Notes: generated from the sequence alone by a model not told the origin. 64,000 nucleotides of DNA from Streptococcus sp. oral taxon 056 str. F0418 (GCF_000220065.1 NZ_AFQU01000001.1:434001-498000); one strand, 5' to 3'. Counted from the stretch's first letter, positions 1 through 10,287 are shown. Program-made: numbers and translations.

Positions 1-206
1 TTGAGTGGAATTCCCAATCCTTCTGCCTGACTGCTAGTTACACTTGAAGTAGTTACTGCAGTAATCTTCAAGCCTTCTTCTTTAATTCGACGGCCAATCT
101 CTTCAACAAAATAATAGGCAGTCGAGCCCGTTCCAAGACCGACAACCATACCATCTGTCACGTACTCAGCAGCTTTAACACCAGCCATCTTCTTGAGATT
201 TTCCAT
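1..206 (-). CDS. rpiA: Ribose-5-phosphate isomerase A, N-terminal part
   Basis: This is the first 68 or so codons of RpiA, which interconverts ribose-5-phosphate and ribulose-5-phosphate in the cytoplasmic pentose phosphate pathway. The translation begins [16 protein letters not shown] and carries the phosphate-binding motif [16 protein letters not shown] followed by the TAVTSSSVTS segment, all typical of streptococcal RpiA. An AAGGAG ribosome site lies about seven bases before the ATG. The gene runs off the left edge, so its C-terminus is missing from the window rather than from the genome. It is divergent from mnmE. Confidence 0.93.
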   Translation of the reverse strand, partial: MENLKKMAGVKAAEYVTDGMVVGLGTGSTAYYFVEEIGRRIKEEGLKITAVTTSSVTSSQAEGLGIPL

Positions 207-293
207 TTTTGAACTCCTTTATATTTTTCAAACATTAAAAACATGTAATCTTGCTAGATTTTGTCCAAAGTTGAATAGAATCAATCTATTTTC

Positions 294-299
294 ATTATA
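294..299 (-). promoter_or_regulatory. Extended -10 promoter of rpiA
   Basis: On the minus strand TATAAT is preceded directly by TGG, giving an extended -10 (TGGTATAAT), about 90 bases before the rpiA start. The -35 region is poor (TTTCAT at 17-base spacing). The assignment rests on sequence pattern only. Confidence 0.55.
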
Positions 300-443
300 C
301 CATGATTATTTGCAACATGAAAGCATTTTCGTTTTTACTTCCATTTTTCCATGTTATCTTAAACAATCCAAAGCCTTGCTACACTCACTATTTTACGTTA
401 CAATTAGGATAATGAATTTTAGAAATACAAGGAACAATAGCTC

Positions 444-1817
444 ATGATCACCAAAGAATTTGATACAATTGTAGCGATTTCGACACCTCTTGGAGAAGGT
501 GCTATCGGCATCGTCAGACTAAGTGGCACTGACAGCTTTGCCATTGCCCAAAAAATCTTCAAAGGAAAAAATCTTAATACGGTAGCCAGTCACACGCTCA
601 ATTACGGCCATATCGTCGATCCTCAAAGCCAAGAAGTACTGGATGAGGTTATGATTGGTGCTATGCGCTCACCTAAAACTTTCACACGTGAGGACATTAT
701 TGAGATCAATACCCACGGTGGGATCGCACTTACCAACGAAATCCTGCAATTAGTTATTCGAGAGGGGGCCAGAATGGCAGAACCTGGCGAATTTACCAAG
801 CGAGCTTTTCTTAATGGCCGTGTGGATCTAACTCAAGCTGAGGCAGTTATGGATATTATCCGTGCTAAGACGGATAAAGCGATGAACAATGCTGTTAAAC
901 AGCTAGATGGATCTCTCTCCAATCTTATTAATAACACCCGTCAGGAAATCCTTAACACACTAGCTCAGGTCGAGGTCAACATTGACTATCCTGAGTATGA
1001 TGATGTGGAAGAGATGACGACCCAACTTATGCGCGAAAAAACCATTGAGTTTGAAGCATTACTAAGCAACCTTCTTAAGACGGCTCGTCGAGGTAAGATT
1101 TTACGAGAAGGTATCTCAACTGCAATCATCGGACGACCTAATGTTGGAAAATCAAGCTTACTAAACAATCTTCTACGTGAAGATAAAGCTATCGTAACCG
1201 ATATTGAAGGAACGACTCGTGACATCATCGAAGAGTATGTCAATATCCACGGCATCCCTCTCAAACTAATCGACACCGCAGGGATTCGTGAAACGAATGA
1301 CTTAGTAGAGCAGATTGGAGTAGAACGTTCCAAGAAAGCCTTGCAGGAAGCGGACCTAGTTCTCTTAGTCCTCAATGCTAGTGAACCTCTGACAGACCAA
1401 GATAAACAATTACTTGAAATCAGCCGAGACAGCAATCGCATTGTCCTGTTAAATAAAACCGACCTTGAAGAAAAGATTGAGCTGGATCAACTGCCAGCTG
1501 ATGTGATTAAGATTTCTGTCCTCCATAATCAAAATATCGATAAGATTGAAGAACGCATCAATCAAATCTTCTTTGAAAATGCTGGAATCGTTGAACAAGA
1601 TGCAACCTATCTGTCCAATGCCCGCCACATCTCTCTGATTGAAAAAGCTCTAGAAAGCCTGCAAGCAGTCAACCAAGGATTGGAAATGGGGATGCCCGTT
1701 GATCTTCTTCAAGTTGATATGACCCGCACTTGGGAAATCCTCGGTGAAATCACTGGTGATGCCGCACCAGACGAGCTCATCACCCAACTCTTCAGTCAAT
1801 TTTGTCTAGGTAAATAA
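444..1817 (+). CDS. mnmE: tRNA uridine-5-carboxymethylaminomethyl modification GTPase MnmE
   Basis: MnmE works with MnmG to modify U34 in the wobble position of certain tRNAs. The 457-residue protein has the usual full length. It shows an N-terminal folate-binding domain (about residues 1-120), a helical domain, and an inserted G domain: P-loop [12 protein letters not shown] near residue 228, GTTRDIIEE (switch region), DTAGIRET and NKTDL. It ends in the conserved FCLGK, whose cysteine is family-specific. The start is supported by AAGGA ten bases upstream. The gene stands alone, divergent from rpiA and convergent with potD. Confidence 0.97.
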   Translation: MITKEFDTIVAISTPLGEGAIGIVRLSGTDSFAIAQKIFKGKNLNTVASHTLNYGHIVDPQSQEVLDEVMIGAMRSPKTFTREDIIEINTHGGIALTNEILQLVIREGARMAEPGEFTKRAFLNGRVDLTQAEAVMDIIRAKTDKAMNNAVKQLDGSLSNLINNTRQEILNTLAQVEVNIDYPEYDDVEEMTTQLMREKTIEFEALLSNLLKTARRGKILREGISTAIIGRPNVGKSSLLNNLLREDKAIVTDIEGTTRDIIEEYVNIHGIPLKLIDTAGIRETNDLVEQIGVERSKKALQEADLVLLVLNASEPLTDQDKQLLEISRDSNRIVLLNKTDLEEKIELDQLPADVIKISVLHNQNIDKIEERINQIFFENAGIVEQDATYLSNARHISLIEKALESLQAVNQGLEMGMPVDLLQVDMTRTWEILGEITGDAAPDELITQLFSQFCLGK

Positions 1818-1834
1818 AAAAAGGTTTAAATGTA

Positions 1835-1881
1835 CTGCACCCCAAAAGTTAGATTTTTTCTGTCTAACTTTTGGGGTGCAG
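1835..1881. repeat. Perfect 19-bp palindrome built from IS3-type terminal repeats (copy 1)
   Basis: Two perfectly complementary 19-base arms (1835-1853 and 1863-1881) enclose a 9-base loop. Each arm reads CTGCACCCCAAAAGTTAGA, which resembles the terminal inverted repeat of IS3-family (IS150-group) elements. A second copy at 28790-28836 is in the opposite orientation. It lies between the convergent ends of mnmE and potD, where the hairpin may also end transcription from either side, although neither flank has a clear U-run. Confidence 0.8.
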
Positions 1882-1900
1882 GTCAATTGATACCTCTTTT

Positions 1901-2971
1901 TTATTTTCTATACATTTTGACCTGTAGATAGAGATCATTATAAATCCCTAACCACTTTGGTCCAATTTGTTTATAAACTTCTAAGTGTTTCATCGTTTCT
2001 GCCGTTGGATAGAAAGCTTCATCATCTTGGACTTCTTTTGGTAAAAGAGCCTTGGCTTTTGGAATGGGTGTTGCATATCCAACATAAAGAGCATTTTTAT
2101 ATGCGTTCTCTGGTCGTAACATAAAGTTGATAAATTGATAGGCTGCTTTTTTGTTTTTGACCGTTTTTGGAATAACGATATTATCAAACCAAAGATTGCT
2201 AGCTTCACTTGGTACAACATAACGTAAATTTTCGTTTTTCTCTAGCATCTGCCTAGCCTCACCAGAGAAAGTCACACCAATCGCCGCATTATTTTGAATC
2301 ATGTAGCCCTTCATCTCATCTGCAACAATAGCTTTGATATTTGGAGTTAACTTATAAAGCTTATCCACAGCTTCTTGTAAATGATTGGCATTCTTATCAT
2401 TAAGACCATAGCCGAGGGAATTAAGACCAATCCCCATAACTTCACGCGCCCCATCAATCAGCATAATAGAGTTTTTGTATTCTGGTTTCCAGAGATCATC
2501 CCAATGCTCAGGAGCTTTACTGATCAGTTTTTCATTGTAAACAATTCCCAAGGTTCCCCAAAAATATGGAACAGAATATTGGTTTCCTGGATCAAAAGGC
2601 TGATTCAAAAATTCTGAACCAATATTTTCCATCCCTTTTATCTGACTATGATCAAGCTTTTCGACCAGTTTTTCCTTCATCATCTTGGCAATCATGTACT
2701 CACTGGGAATCGCAATGTCATAAGTCGTTCCACCCTGTTTTATCTTGGTATACATCGATTCATTTGAGTCAAATGTCTCATACTGGACCTGCACACCCGT
2801 TTCTTTGGTAAATGCTTCTAATAACTCAGGATCTATATAATCTCCCCAATTATAAACAACTAATTTATCGTTTCCACCGCTTTTCGTTTGATTTTCCAGA
2901 TGAAAACTGATTAGCCATAGGCAGACAACAATCCCCAAAACACCTACTAGAAAAGAATAGAGTTTTCTCAT
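1901..2971 (-). CDS. potD: Spermidine/putrescine ABC transporter substrate-binding protein
   Basis: PotD captures polyamines outside the membrane and delivers them to PotBC. The 356-residue protein has an N-terminal hydrophobic segment (residues 5-24) that acts as signal or anchor; the cysteine near residue 17 lies in a poor lipobox. The mature part begins LVVYNWGDYIDPELL and keeps YFWGTLGIVYNE and DGAREVMGIGLNSLGY, typical of PotD. It is the last gene of potABCD and overlaps the potC stop by four bases. The gene ends just before the palindrome at 1835-1881. Confidence 0.95.
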   Translation of the reverse strand: MRKLYSFLVGVLGIVVCLWLISFHLENQTKSGGNDKLVVYNWGDYIDPELLEAFTKETGVQVQYETFDSNESMYTKIKQGGTTYDIAIPSEYMIAKMMKEKLVEKLDHSQIKGMENIGSEFLNQPFDPGNQYSVPYFWGTLGIVYNEKLISKAPEHWDDLWKPEYKNSIMLIDGAREVMGIGLNSLGYGLNDKNANHLQEAVDKLYKLTPNIKAIVADEMKGYMIQNNAAIGVTFSGEARQMLEKNENLRYVVPSEASNLWFDNIVIPKTVKNKKAAYQFINFMLRPENAYKNALYVGYATPIPKAKALLPKEVQDDEAFYPTAETMKHLEVYKQIGPKWLGIYNDLYLQVKMYRK

Positions 2972-3741
2972 ACAGTCTCCTCCTTTTCACGTGAAATGAA
3001 ATAATAGCCAATCACCAGCAAAATACTAAATAGGAAGACAAGGGCAGACAAAGCATTGATTTCTAGCGAAATCCCTTGACGTGCTCGCGAGTATATCTCG
3101 ACGGAAAGAGTCGAGAAGCCATTTCCTGTTACAAAGAAGGTTACTGCAAAATCATCCAGAGAATAGGTGAAAGCCATGAAATAGCCCGCAATAATAGCAG
3201 GAGTCAAATAAGGCAGCATAATTTCTTTTAGCATTTGCAACTGACTAGCACCTAGGTCATAAGCAGCCTTGATCATGTCTCCATTCATTTCTTTCAAGCG
3301 AGGCAGAATCATCAACACCACAATAGGAATAGAGAAAGCCACATGGCTGGCCAGTACAGAAATAAAGCCCAGTTGAAACTTCATATTGGTAAAAAGAATC
3401 AGAAAACTAGCACCAACCATAACATCAGGTGCTACCATCAAGACATTGTTGATAGATAGAAAAGCTTCCTGGTATTTCTTTTTAGCCTGATAGATGTAAA
3501 TAGCTCCAAATGTACCAATAATCGTCGCAATCAGGGCAGATAAAAAGGCCAAAAAGAAAGTCTGGACAAGAATCAACATCAATCGATTATCGCCAAATAG
3601 ATTTTCAAAATGCGAGAAGCCAAAACCAGTGAACCGATTCATATCATTACCAGCATTAAAAGCATAGCCAATGAGATAAAAGATCGGCAGATAAAGAATC
3701 AGAAAGACAAAAGCTAAATAGATACTGGATAGTTTCTTCAT
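2968..3741 (-). CDS. potC: Spermidine/putrescine ABC transporter permease PotC
   Basis: PotC is one of the two membrane subunits of the polyamine importer. The 257-residue protein has six hydrophobic segments and the EAA-type cytoplasmic loop (KAAYDLGASQLQMLKEIMLPYL, quoted in part: AAYDLGASQLQML) that contacts the PotA ATPase. I start it at the ATG of [10 protein letters not shown] because AAAGGAG lies directly upstream. A longer reading from 3768 adds nine residues without a ribosome site and would overlap potB further. It overlaps the end of potB by four bases, so the two are translationally coupled. Confidence 0.94.
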   Translation of the reverse strand: MKKLSSIYLAFVFLILYLPIFYLIGYAFNAGNDMNRFTGFGFSHFENLFGDNRLMLILVQTFFLAFLSALIATIIGTFGAIYIYQAKKKYQEAFLSINNVLMVAPDVMVGASFLILFTNMKFQLGFISVLASHVAFSIPIVVLMILPRLKEMNGDMIKAAYDLGASQLQMLKEIMLPYLTPAIIAGYFMAFTYSLDDFAVTFFVTGNGFSTLSVEIYSRARQGISLEINALSALVFLFSILLVIGYYFISREKEETV

Positions 3742-4544
3742 CGATCTCTCCTTTCTTTGGTTACCCACATAATCAGTAGCATGGCAATAATCAATACAAC
3801 TCCGATGGTTGAACCCATGCCCCAGTTTTGTGTTGTCAGAAAATGCTGTTCGATAGCTGTACCGAGAGTGATCACACGATTACCACCAATCAAACGAGTC
3901 AGCATAAAGAGACTAAGACTGGGAATAAAAACTGACTGAACTCCTGAACGTACACCATTCATAGAAAGCGGGAAGATGACACGACGAAAAGTCTCCCAAC
4001 GATTGGCCCCCAAATCACGACTAGCGTTAATGAGATTTTGATCCAAATCATCCAAAACATTAAAAATCGGTAAAATCATGAACGGAAGCTCAATATAGCT
4101 CGCTACAAAGATGAAAGAAAAATCGGTAAAAAGAATTTGCTGAGGTCCAACCCCGATAAAGCTAAGAAATTGATTAATAGAGCCATCCTGACCGAAAATC
4201 CCGATAAAGGCGTAGGCTTTCAGCAACAGGTTAATCCAAGTCGGTAAGACAATCAGCATGAGCCAGAGCTGCTTGTGCTTAAACTGAGTCAAGAAAAAAG
4301 CTGTAGGATAACTAACCAATAAGGTTACGAAAGTGACAATTCCCGCATAAAAAATCGAATTGAAACTCATTTTTAGATAGGTTAGATTCTGAGAAGCAAA
4401 ATAAGTCCGATAGTTTTCTAAGGTGAATCCTCCTTCGATATTAAAGAAGGAGTTCCAAACAATCATAGCCACCGGAGCCAATACAAACAGTACAATCCAT
4501 AAAAAATATGGAACGACAAAGAGGCTAGAGGTTGTTTTCTTCAT
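3738..4544 (-). CDS. potB: Spermidine/putrescine ABC transporter permease PotB
   Basis: PotB is the second membrane subunit of the polyamine importer. The 268-residue protein starts [16 protein letters not shown], has six predicted membrane segments, and carries the EAA-type loop [19 protein letters not shown]. The start is set by AGGAGG upstream, inside the end of potA, which it overlaps by about 20 bases. A start seven codons earlier exists but lacks a ribosome site. It is part of the potABCD operon. Confidence 0.94.
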   Translation of the reverse strand: MKKTTSSLFVVPYFLWIVLFVLAPVAMIVWNSFFNIEGGFTLENYRTYFASQNLTYLKMSFNSIFYAGIVTFVTLLVSYPTAFFLTQFKHKQLWLMLIVLPTWINLLLKAYAFIGIFGQDGSINQFLSFIGVGPQQILFTDFSFIFVASYIELPFMILPIFNVLDDLDQNLINASRDLGANRWETFRRVIFPLSMNGVRSGVQSVFIPSLSLFMLTRLIGGNRVITLGTAIEQHFLTTQNWGMGSTIGVVLIIAMLLIMWVTKERRDR

Positions 4545-5682
4545 CTCTTTCCTCCTCGATTGCATTAATCAGACCTGCTTCTTGCTCTTCGATTTCAACA
4601 TACTCTTCGATACGAGCATCGAATTCTTCTTCTGTCTCATTGAGACGCATAATATGAATATCTTCTGGTTCAAACTGAAGGCCAATGACTTCACCGACAA
4701 TGGCTTTACGAGTCGAGTGAATCATCCATTCATTCCCCAGTTCGTCATAGGCGATGATTTCATAGTGGACTCCACGGAAAAGCTGAGTATCGACTTTAAC
4801 CTGCAGCTTTCCTTCTTCTGGCAGAGTGATGCGAAGATCTTCTGGACGAATAACCACTTCGACCGACTCGTTGGGACGCATACCTCCATCCACAGCTTCA
4901 AAACGCTTGCCGTTAAACTCTACTAAATAGTCTTCAATCATCTTTCCTGGAAGAATGTTAGACTCTCCAATAAAGGTCGCAACAAAATGGTTAATCGGTT
5001 CATCATAAATATCAACCGGCGTTCCTGATTGAACAATCTCACCATCATTCATGACAAAGATCCAATCACTCATCGCTAGAGCTTCTTCCTGATCATGGGT
5101 GACAAAGACAAAGGTAATGCCCAAGCGCTGTTGCAATTCACGGAGTTCATACTGCATGTCTGTCCGAAGCTTTAAATCAAGAGCAGACAAGGGCTCATCT
5201 AAGAGGACTACACGAGGTTCATTAATAATAGCCCGAGCAATGGCTACCCGCTGACGCTGACCTCCAGATAATTTTGGGATAGAACGGCGTTCAAAACCTT
5301 CTAGTTGAACCATTTTCAAGACTTCACGTACACGGCGCTGGATTTCTTCTTTCTCTATCTTACGCAAACGTAGTGGAAAAGCTACATTTTCAAAGACATT
5401 CATATGAGGGAAAAGCGCATAAGATTGAAAAACGGTGTGAACATCACGTTTATTCGTCGGAACATCATTAATCCGCACACCATCTAGATATACATCCCCA
5501 CTAGTCGCATCTAGAAGTCCTGCAATAATATTTAAAATCGTCGACTTACCAGATCCAGAAGCACCAAGAAGAGTATAGAATTTCCCTTCCTCAAGCTCAA
5601 AGTTAATGTCTTTTAAAACAACAGTATTGCTATCTTCAAAAACCTTAGAAACATTTTTGAATTCAATAATTGGTTTTTTCAA
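4525..5682 (-). CDS. potA: Spermidine/putrescine ABC transporter ATP-binding protein PotA (TTG start)
   Basis: PotA powers polyamine import. The 385-residue protein has Walker [10 protein letters not shown] (about residues 37-45), Q-loop, signature [14 protein letters not shown], Walker [13 protein letters not shown], and H-loop [13 protein letters not shown]. It continues into a C-terminal TOBE-type regulatory domain and a very acidic tail. The start codon is TTG (protein [15 protein letters not shown]). The nearest ATG, seven bases upstream, is in another frame and opens a short out-of-frame reading (MRIEKTNY) that overlaps the start. AAGGA is 11 bases from the TTG and only four from that ATG. 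Initiation may therefore be weak or coupled. Confidence 0.93.
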   Translation of the reverse strand: MKKPIIEFKNVSKVFEDSNTVVLKDINFELEEGKFYTLLGASGSGKSTILNIIAGLLDATSGDVYLDGVRINDVPTNKRDVHTVFQSYALFPHMNVFENVAFPLRLRKIEKEEIQRRVREVLKMVQLEGFERRSIPKLSGGQRQRVAIARAIINEPRVVLLDEPLSALDLKLRTDMQYELRELQQRLGITFVFVTHDQEEALAMSDWIFVMNDGEIVQSGTPVDIYDEPINHFVATFIGESNILPGKMIEDYLVEFNGKRFEAVDGGMRPNESVEVVIRPEDLRITLPEEGKLQVKVDTQLFRGVHYEIIAYDELGNEWMIHSTRKAIVGEVIGLQFEPEDIHIMRLNETEEEFDARIEEYVEIEEQEAGLINAIEEERDEENNL

Positions 5683-5905
5683 TTCGCATAAATTCCTTCT
5701 TTTTCATGTATTAACAGATCAGGGCTCTGTCAAGCCACTTCTACTTCTCGAGGGCAACTAGGGCCCAGTATACTTGCGATTTCGATAGGCGTCACCCCCT
5801 CCATGAAAGACAAGGAGCTATGCGAAATAAGATACATTTACAAAATTATTCTCATTTGCTGCTCTTAGCTATGATCACTTCTATACTTTTAAATCCAATA
5901 ACACA
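5683..5905 (-). other. Long murB-potA spacer with possible leader structure and 24-codon ORF
   Basis: This 223-base gap separates murB from potA, which are usually close in streptococci. On the minus strand it contains several short complementary segments (GGGC-7 bases-GCCC, GCT-6 bases-AGC, CAGA-7 bases-TCTG). It also has a possible 24-codon reading starting near 5802 (MEGVTPIEIASILGP onward) that ends in TGA near 5728. The part between about 5720 and 5815 is more GC-rich than its surroundings. I do not recognise a known riboswitch. It could be a leader, a small peptide gene or inserted DNA. Confidence 0.4.
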
Positions 5906-6820
5906 TTAGGCTTCAGTCAGTGCCTCACCGATAATGCGTACTTCTCGCTCCAAGGTAATGCCAGAATTCTTCTCGACCGTTTGGATAACATGTGCAATCA
6001 AATCTTCATAATCCTGAGCATTTCCATCAGCTACATTGACCATAAATCCTGCGTGTTTAGTAGAAACTTCTACTCCACCAATACGATGTCCCTTAAGCCC
6101 TGCTTCACTAATCAGTTGACCAGCAAAATGTCCCAAAGGACGCTTAAAGACCGATCCGCATGATGGGTATTCTAGAGGTTGCTTCAGCTCTCGCAGATGT
6201 GTCAGGCGCTCCATCTCCTGACGGATAGCCGTATGATTTCCAGGAGCGAGAGCAAATTTAGCCGAAATCACAATATCTCCCGTCTCTTGGATTACAGAAG
6301 AACGATAGCCAAACTTCATATCATCCGCATGAACCGTCTTGATCTCTCCATCTGGAGTTAAGATCTTACAAGAAACCAAGACATGTGCTATCTCTCCACC
6401 ATAGGCTCCAGCATTCATAAAGACTGCACCGCCAATACTTCCTGGAATACCACAGGCAAACTCAAAGCCAGTCAAACTATGATGCAACGCAACATGAGTC
6501 GTATCAATGAGTTTAGCACCAGCCTCAACCTCCATCGTATACCCATTCACCATAATCGTGTGCAACTGATCAAACATAATGACAAAACCACGAATACCAC
6601 CGTCTCGTACAATAATATTACTGGCATTTCCCAAAACTATCCACGGGATCTGTTCTTTATTAGCAAACTGGACAATACGAACTAATTCATAACGATTACG
6701 TGGAAAAGCTAGATAGTCAGCGGGGCCGCCAACTTTTGTATAGGTGTATTTTTTTAAAGGCTCATCAAAACGGATATCGATTCCTTCCAACTCCGTCTTT
6801 AATAATTCTATCTTAATCAT
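5906..6820 (-). CDS. murB: UDP-N-acetylmuramate dehydrogenase (UDP-N-acetylenolpyruvoylglucosamine reductase)
   Basis: MurB reduces UDP-GlcNAc-enolpyruvate to UDP-MurNAc with NADPH and bound FAD in peptidoglycan precursor synthesis. The 304-residue protein has the FAD-binding [14 protein letters not shown] and [16 protein letters not shown] segments, [20 protein letters not shown], and [11 protein letters not shown], whose cysteine is the likely proton donor of type II MurB enzymes. The length is normal. It is expressed from its own extended -10 promoter. It precedes potA on the same strand, as in other streptococci, but with an unusually long spacer. Confidence 0.96.
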   Translation of the reverse strand: MIKIELLKTELEGIDIRFDEPLKKYTYTKVGGPADYLAFPRNRYELVRIVQFANKEQIPWIVLGNASNIIVRDGGIRGFVIMFDQLHTIMVNGYTMEVEAGAKLIDTTHVALHHSLTGFEFACGIPGSIGGAVFMNAGAYGGEIAHVLVSCKILTPDGEIKTVHADDMKFGYRSSVIQETGDIVISAKFALAPGNHTAIRQEMERLTHLRELKQPLEYPSCGSVFKRPLGHFAGQLISEAGLKGHRIGGVEVSTKHAGFMVNVADGNAQDYEDLIAHVIQTVEKNSGITLEREVRIIGEALTEA

Positions 6821-6834
6821 GATTTCTCTTTCTT

Positions 6835-6847
6835 ATCACAAAGTGAT
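6835..6847. promoter_or_regulatory. 13-bp palindrome in the murB leader
   Basis: The sequence ATCACAAAGTGAT is a perfect inverted repeat (ATCAC/GTGAT, three-base spacer). It lies between the murB -10 element and the start codon, near the expected transcription start. It could be an operator for an unknown regulator, or chance. Confidence 0.25.
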
Positions 6848-6850
6848 TCT

Positions 6851-6856
6851 ATTATA
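6851..6856 (-). promoter_or_regulatory. Extended -10 promoter of murB
   Basis: On the minus strand TGA precedes TATAAT (TTGATATAAT), about 30 bases before the murB start. At 17-base spacing the -35 reads TCGAAA, four of six matches to consensus. Confidence 0.6.
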
Positions 6857-6883
6857 TCAAAATTACATGGTATTTTCGATAAA

Positions 6884-6914
6884 AATAAAAAAAACTGGCC
6901 AGAGCCAGTTTTTT
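6884..6914. terminator. Bidirectional intrinsic terminator
   Basis: A stem AACTGGC/GCCAGTT with a four-base loop is flanked by an A-run on the left and a T-run on the right. It can end transcription in either direction and overlaps the stop region of the membrane protein gene at 6914. Confidence 0.85.
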
Positions 6915-7837
6915 TATAATTTTCGCGTGATATACTTTAGTTTTTGCTTGCTAAGAGCACTGTGTACCATAGAGTACGCACCAATTCCTGTAAAGATATA
7001 GAGTAAACCAAGATTCACCCAATAATTGTGATGAACATTTCCTCCTGCCAAAAGATACTCTGTAAAAGAAGAGAAAGCAGTGAAAACATCTATCCCTATC
7101 TCTCTAGCAAGAAGAAAAGCATAATCAAACTGATGAGCTAATAAAATCATAACAAACATAAAGAAAACACTAACTGCAATTCCTAGTTTAGATAATTTCT
7201 TGCCAAAGAGCTCGTAACCTTTAATAGTACACACTCCCATAACCAATCCTGACACAAAAGACACATAGCCTAACTGAGCAATGCCTAACGTAACTGCTCC
7301 ACCGATCAAGCACCCTACAAAAGCTCCCACGATTCCACCAACAACATTTTCTTTTTGTTGGTCATAGCTTTGATTTTCAATCGCAAGGCCTGAGCTCAAC
7401 TGTTGAAAACTATCCGCTGATAAGATCAGTAGGTTTGTACCCACCTGATAAACAGCGGTGGAAGTCGCTTCTCCTGTATGCTCACATACATTTGCCAAGC
7501 CATGCTCTCTCAAGAAAGAAAGACTAGCATCTAAACATTGTACGATCAATTCTTTGGTCTTAGCCTTACTCATACCTCCTTTTACGGTCACTGCTAACTT
7601 ATAACGCGTTTGCAAAACACCGCTCATGCCTTTAGTAGATTTTCTGAGTTGCTTCAGATCTTCTGTGATAGAAAGAGCTTCATCTCCTTTTACTGAGAAA
7701 CAAATGCGATACATTTTTTCTCCAGCATCCTCAATAAATAGCGTATAGCCTTCCTTTTCACCAAAAATAACAGCTACGTCTTCATCGTATTGAAGATCTA
7801 ACTGACTGGCAAGATCCTGCCATTCAAGTTTATTCAT
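6914..7837 (-). CDS. Membrane protein of unknown function with cytoplasmic N-terminal domain
   Basis: I do not recognise this 307-residue protein. Roughly the first 190 residues (starting MNKLEWQDLASQLDLQYDED) are soluble and mixed alpha/beta. The C-terminal part has about five hydrophobic segments, including GGIVGAFVGCLIGGAVTLGI, LGIAVSVFFMFVMILLAHQF and a last one before the basic tail KQKLKYITRKL. The start is chosen at the second of two close ATGs because AAGGGGG lies at good spacing. An upstream in-frame extension to 7993 is hydrophobic and AT-rich with no ribosome site, so I reject it. It appears to be a single-gene unit between two terminators. Confidence 0.75.
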   Translation of the reverse strand: MNKLEWQDLASQLDLQYDEDVAVIFGEKEGYTLFIEDAGEKMYRICFSVKGDEALSITEDLKQLRKSTKGMSGVLQTRYKLAVTVKGGMSKAKTKELIVQCLDASLSFLREHGLANVCEHTGEATSTAVYQVGTNLLILSADSFQQLSSGLAIENQSYDQQKENVVGGIVGAFVGCLIGGAVTLGIAQLGYVSFVSGLVMGVCTIKGYELFGKKLSKLGIAVSVFFMFVMILLAHQFDYAFLLAREIGIDVFTAFSSFTEYLLAGGNVHHNYWVNLGLLYIFTGIGAYSMVHSALSKQKLKYITRKL

Positions 7838-8069
7838 GCTTTTCATCCCCCTTGTAAAAAGTAATTCGATTATATCATAAAATCCACAAAAAAGATAGAA
7901 AATTCTGAAAAAGAACAAAAAGAAATATGTCTGCCTTATTAAAGAGAAAAAAATATCTTCAAACATATAAAGTTTGTCTTCACACTTCCGCATCGCTAAA
8001 GAAGTCGTATTTAGAATTTGAAAAATTGCAAGAATCTCTATCTATGTATCTTTGCTCTTGCAAATTTAA

Positions 8070-8094
8070 AAGACTGGACATCTTGCCCAGCCTT
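8070..8094 (-). terminator. Intrinsic terminator of hom-thrB
   Basis: On the minus strand the stem AAGGCTGG/CCAGTCTT (one G-T and one mismatch) is followed by TTTTAAATTT. It begins at the thrB stop codon. Confidence 0.7.
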
Positions 8095-8959
8095 ATCTTT
8101 CTACTCGAACGCCTTCTCGATCGACATCAAGCAAGAACACTTGCCCATTATACTTGCATCTTTCGATACGTGTTTGAATTAATTTTGCCCGATCTTTCGG
8201 AGCCAACACCATGACAGTCGGCCCTGCTCCAGACAAATAAGTCGCATAAGCACCATGCTTTTTAGCTACTTTTTTAATATTTGGAAATTCTCTAACTAAT
8301 TTTTGACGGAAGCGCTCGTGAAAGCGGTCAGACTCGATGGCACGCCCCGCCTTAACCAGATCTCCCTGTAAAAGTGCAGCAACCGCTACATTAGCAATCG
8401 AGCTGGCTGCGACAGCTTCTTTGTATGAAAACTTAAAAGGTAAAACACCACGGCTGTCTCGGGTCTTCAGCTCATACTTTGGAACATATGCAATGAAAGA
8501 ACATTCTGGAAAGTCAGCCTGAATAGAGGAGACCGCCCCCTTAAAGACACTTGAGACCACCAGATTTCCAAAAATAGCCGGAGCTACATTATCAGGGTGG
8601 CCTTCTATTTTAGTCGCCCAATTTAACTTTTCATCATCAGATAATTCTAGATTTCCTAGTTGATTGGCCAGTTCAATCCCAGCAACGATAACAGAGCTGG
8701 ATGATCCAAGACCACGTGCTAGCGGAATATCACTAGTCATTTTCAGATGATGAGGGCGAATATCTGGAGCTAGCTGCAAGGCCACCTTTATCAGTAAATT
8801 TCGCTTATCCTTTGGAATGCGAGGGTTCAGATCATGTTCAATGACCCACTCCTCTTGCTCCTCTAGTACATCAATCGTCAAGTACTTACTAACAGCTACA
8901 CCAACTGAATCAAAGCCTGGGCCAATATTAGCACTGGTTGCAGGTACAATAATTTTCAT
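8093..8959 (-). CDS. thrB: Homoserine kinase
   Basis: ThrB phosphorylates L-homoserine with ATP on the way to threonine. The 288-residue protein is a GHMP kinase: N-terminal [19 protein letters not shown], the ATP-binding motif [18 protein letters not shown] (about residues 85-102), and the C-terminal glycine-rich [12 protein letters not shown]. It begins one base after the hom stop, so the two form a tight operon. Threonine synthase (thrC) is not in the window. Confidence 0.96.
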   Translation of the reverse strand: MKIIVPATSANIGPGFDSVGVAVSKYLTIDVLEEQEEWVIEHDLNPRIPKDKRNLLIKVALQLAPDIRPHHLKMTSDIPLARGLGSSSSVIVAGIELANQLGNLELSDDEKLNWATKIEGHPDNVAPAIFGNLVVSSVFKGAVSSIQADFPECSFIAYVPKYELKTRDSRGVLPFKFSYKEAVAASSIANVAVAALLQGDLVKAGRAIESDRFHERFRQKLVREFPNIKKVAKKHGAYATYLSGAGPTVMVLAPKDRAKLIQTRIERCKYNGQVFLLDVDREGVRVER

Positions 8960-8960
8960 C

Positions 8961-10247
8961 TTAATCTCCTAAGACTCTAAAGGTATTGAGTAAGTCAACA
9001 TCAATAGCATCATTGATTTGAGTAGTGATAGCCTGTAGCTGCGCTTTGCTGATTTCTTGCGTCAAAATGACAACGCGAGTTTTCTCATCAGTTGTTTGCG
9101 TCTGCCGAATTAGCTTGAAAGCCACTCCCTGCCTATTGAACATTTCTACCAAGTCTTTGACACGATCTTGCGAGCTAGACACCAAAACTGAGAAATAATA
9201 GCTAGTCTTGACATCTTCTGGCTTAGATAAAACCAGCTCACGGCTAAATTCATTAAAGGCTTTGCCAACTGTTCCTTCATTCAAACGGCGGCTGATACGG
9301 ACAATATCAGCTACAACACTCGTCGCAGTTGGTTTTTGACCGGCACCAGGTCCGTAGTACATAGACTCACCGATACCAATGGACTCGACAAAGACAGCAT
9401 TCATCACCCCATTGACACTAGCTAGCGGATGCGCTTTAGGCAGAAATGTTGGAGCTACTTCTGCTGCGATTCCTGATGCTGTTTCTTCAATAGAACCAAC
9501 TAGCTTGACTACATAGCCCAAATCTTGGGCAACAGCCACATCTTCTGGTGTGATATGACGAATCCCCTGATGACCCACATCTTCAAACTTAACATTCATA
9601 CCAAAGGCAAATTGGCTTAGAATCACCATCTTGTAAGCTGCATCAATACCATCGACGTCATTGGTCGGATCGCTTTCAGCAAAGCCAAGGCGTTGCGCTT
9701 CAGCAAGAGCATCTTCATAAGACCAACCCTCTTCGACCATCTTGGTCATCATAAAGTTAGACGTTCCATTCACCACACCTAAGAGACGGGTGATTTTATC
9801 AGAAGCCAGTGAATTGACCAAGGTACGCAGGATTGGAATCCCGCCGGCAACAGCTGCTTCGTAGTAGAGAGCTACATTTTGCTTCTGAGCAATTTCCAGC
9901 AACTCCGCTCCGTGAACAGCCAATAAGTCTTTATTTGCCGTTACCACATGTTTGCTAGCTTCAAGAGCTCGAGTGATAAAGGTTTTCGCTGGCTCAATCC
10001 GACCCATCAATTCTACAAGGATGGTAATCTCAGGATCAGTCAGAATTTCTTCAACGTTTGTGACAAAATTAAAGTCATTTCCAGCTGCTAAGAGTCGCTC
10101 TTTTTCAGCATCATCCTTAACCAAGACTTTAGCAACTTCAATCTCTGAATGAGCCGCTTGTACAATCTTTTCTCTATTTTCCTTTAGGAGGAAAGGCACA
10201 CCGCTAGCTACCGTTCCAAAACCAAGTAAAGCTATTTTTATAGACAT
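8961..10247 (-). CDS. hom: Homoserine dehydrogenase
   Basis: Hom reduces aspartate semialdehyde to homoserine with NAD(P)H, feeding threonine and methionine synthesis. The 428-residue protein has an N-terminal Rossmann segment ([18 protein letters not shown]), the family signature around [14 protein letters not shown], and a C-terminal ACT domain (from about residue 345, [14 protein letters not shown]) that normally gives threonine feedback control. The start [10 protein letters not shown] has GAGGAGTGCTTC upstream. A 43-residue N-terminal extension is possible in frame but runs through the promoter and is rejected. It is followed by thrB. Confidence 0.96.
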   Translation of the reverse strand: MSIKIALLGFGTVASGVPFLLKENREKIVQAAHSEIEVAKVLVKDDAEKERLLAAGNDFNFVTNVEEILTDPEITILVELMGRIEPAKTFITRALEASKHVVTANKDLLAVHGAELLEIAQKQNVALYYEAAVAGGIPILRTLVNSLASDKITRLLGVVNGTSNFMMTKMVEEGWSYEDALAEAQRLGFAESDPTNDVDGIDAAYKMVILSQFAFGMNVKFEDVGHQGIRHITPEDVAVAQDLGYVVKLVGSIEETASGIAAEVAPTFLPKAHPLASVNGVMNAVFVESIGIGESMYYGPGAGQKPTATSVVADIVRISRRLNEGTVGKAFNEFSRELVLSKPEDVKTSYYFSVLVSSSQDRVKDLVEMFNRQGVAFKLIRQTQTTDEKTRVVILTQEISKAQLQAITTQINDAIDVDLLNTFRVLGD

Positions 10248-10281
10248 GAAGCACTCCTCTATTTCTTTCTGTATGAAACCT

Positions 10282-10287
10282 ATTATA
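10282..10287 (-). promoter_or_regulatory. Extended -10 promoter of hom-thrB
   Basis: On the minus strand TTGATATAAT forms an extended -10 about 35 bases before the hom start. Confidence 0.6.

Noticed and set aside
986..1441. 151-codon minus-strand frame inside mnmE
   Set aside because: It is antisense shadow of a well-supported gene, with serine/arginine-rich content typical of such shadows.
7838..7993. N-terminal extension of the membrane protein at 6914
   Set aside because: The extension is AT-rich, hydrophobic by composition only, and the ribosome site supports the later ATG.
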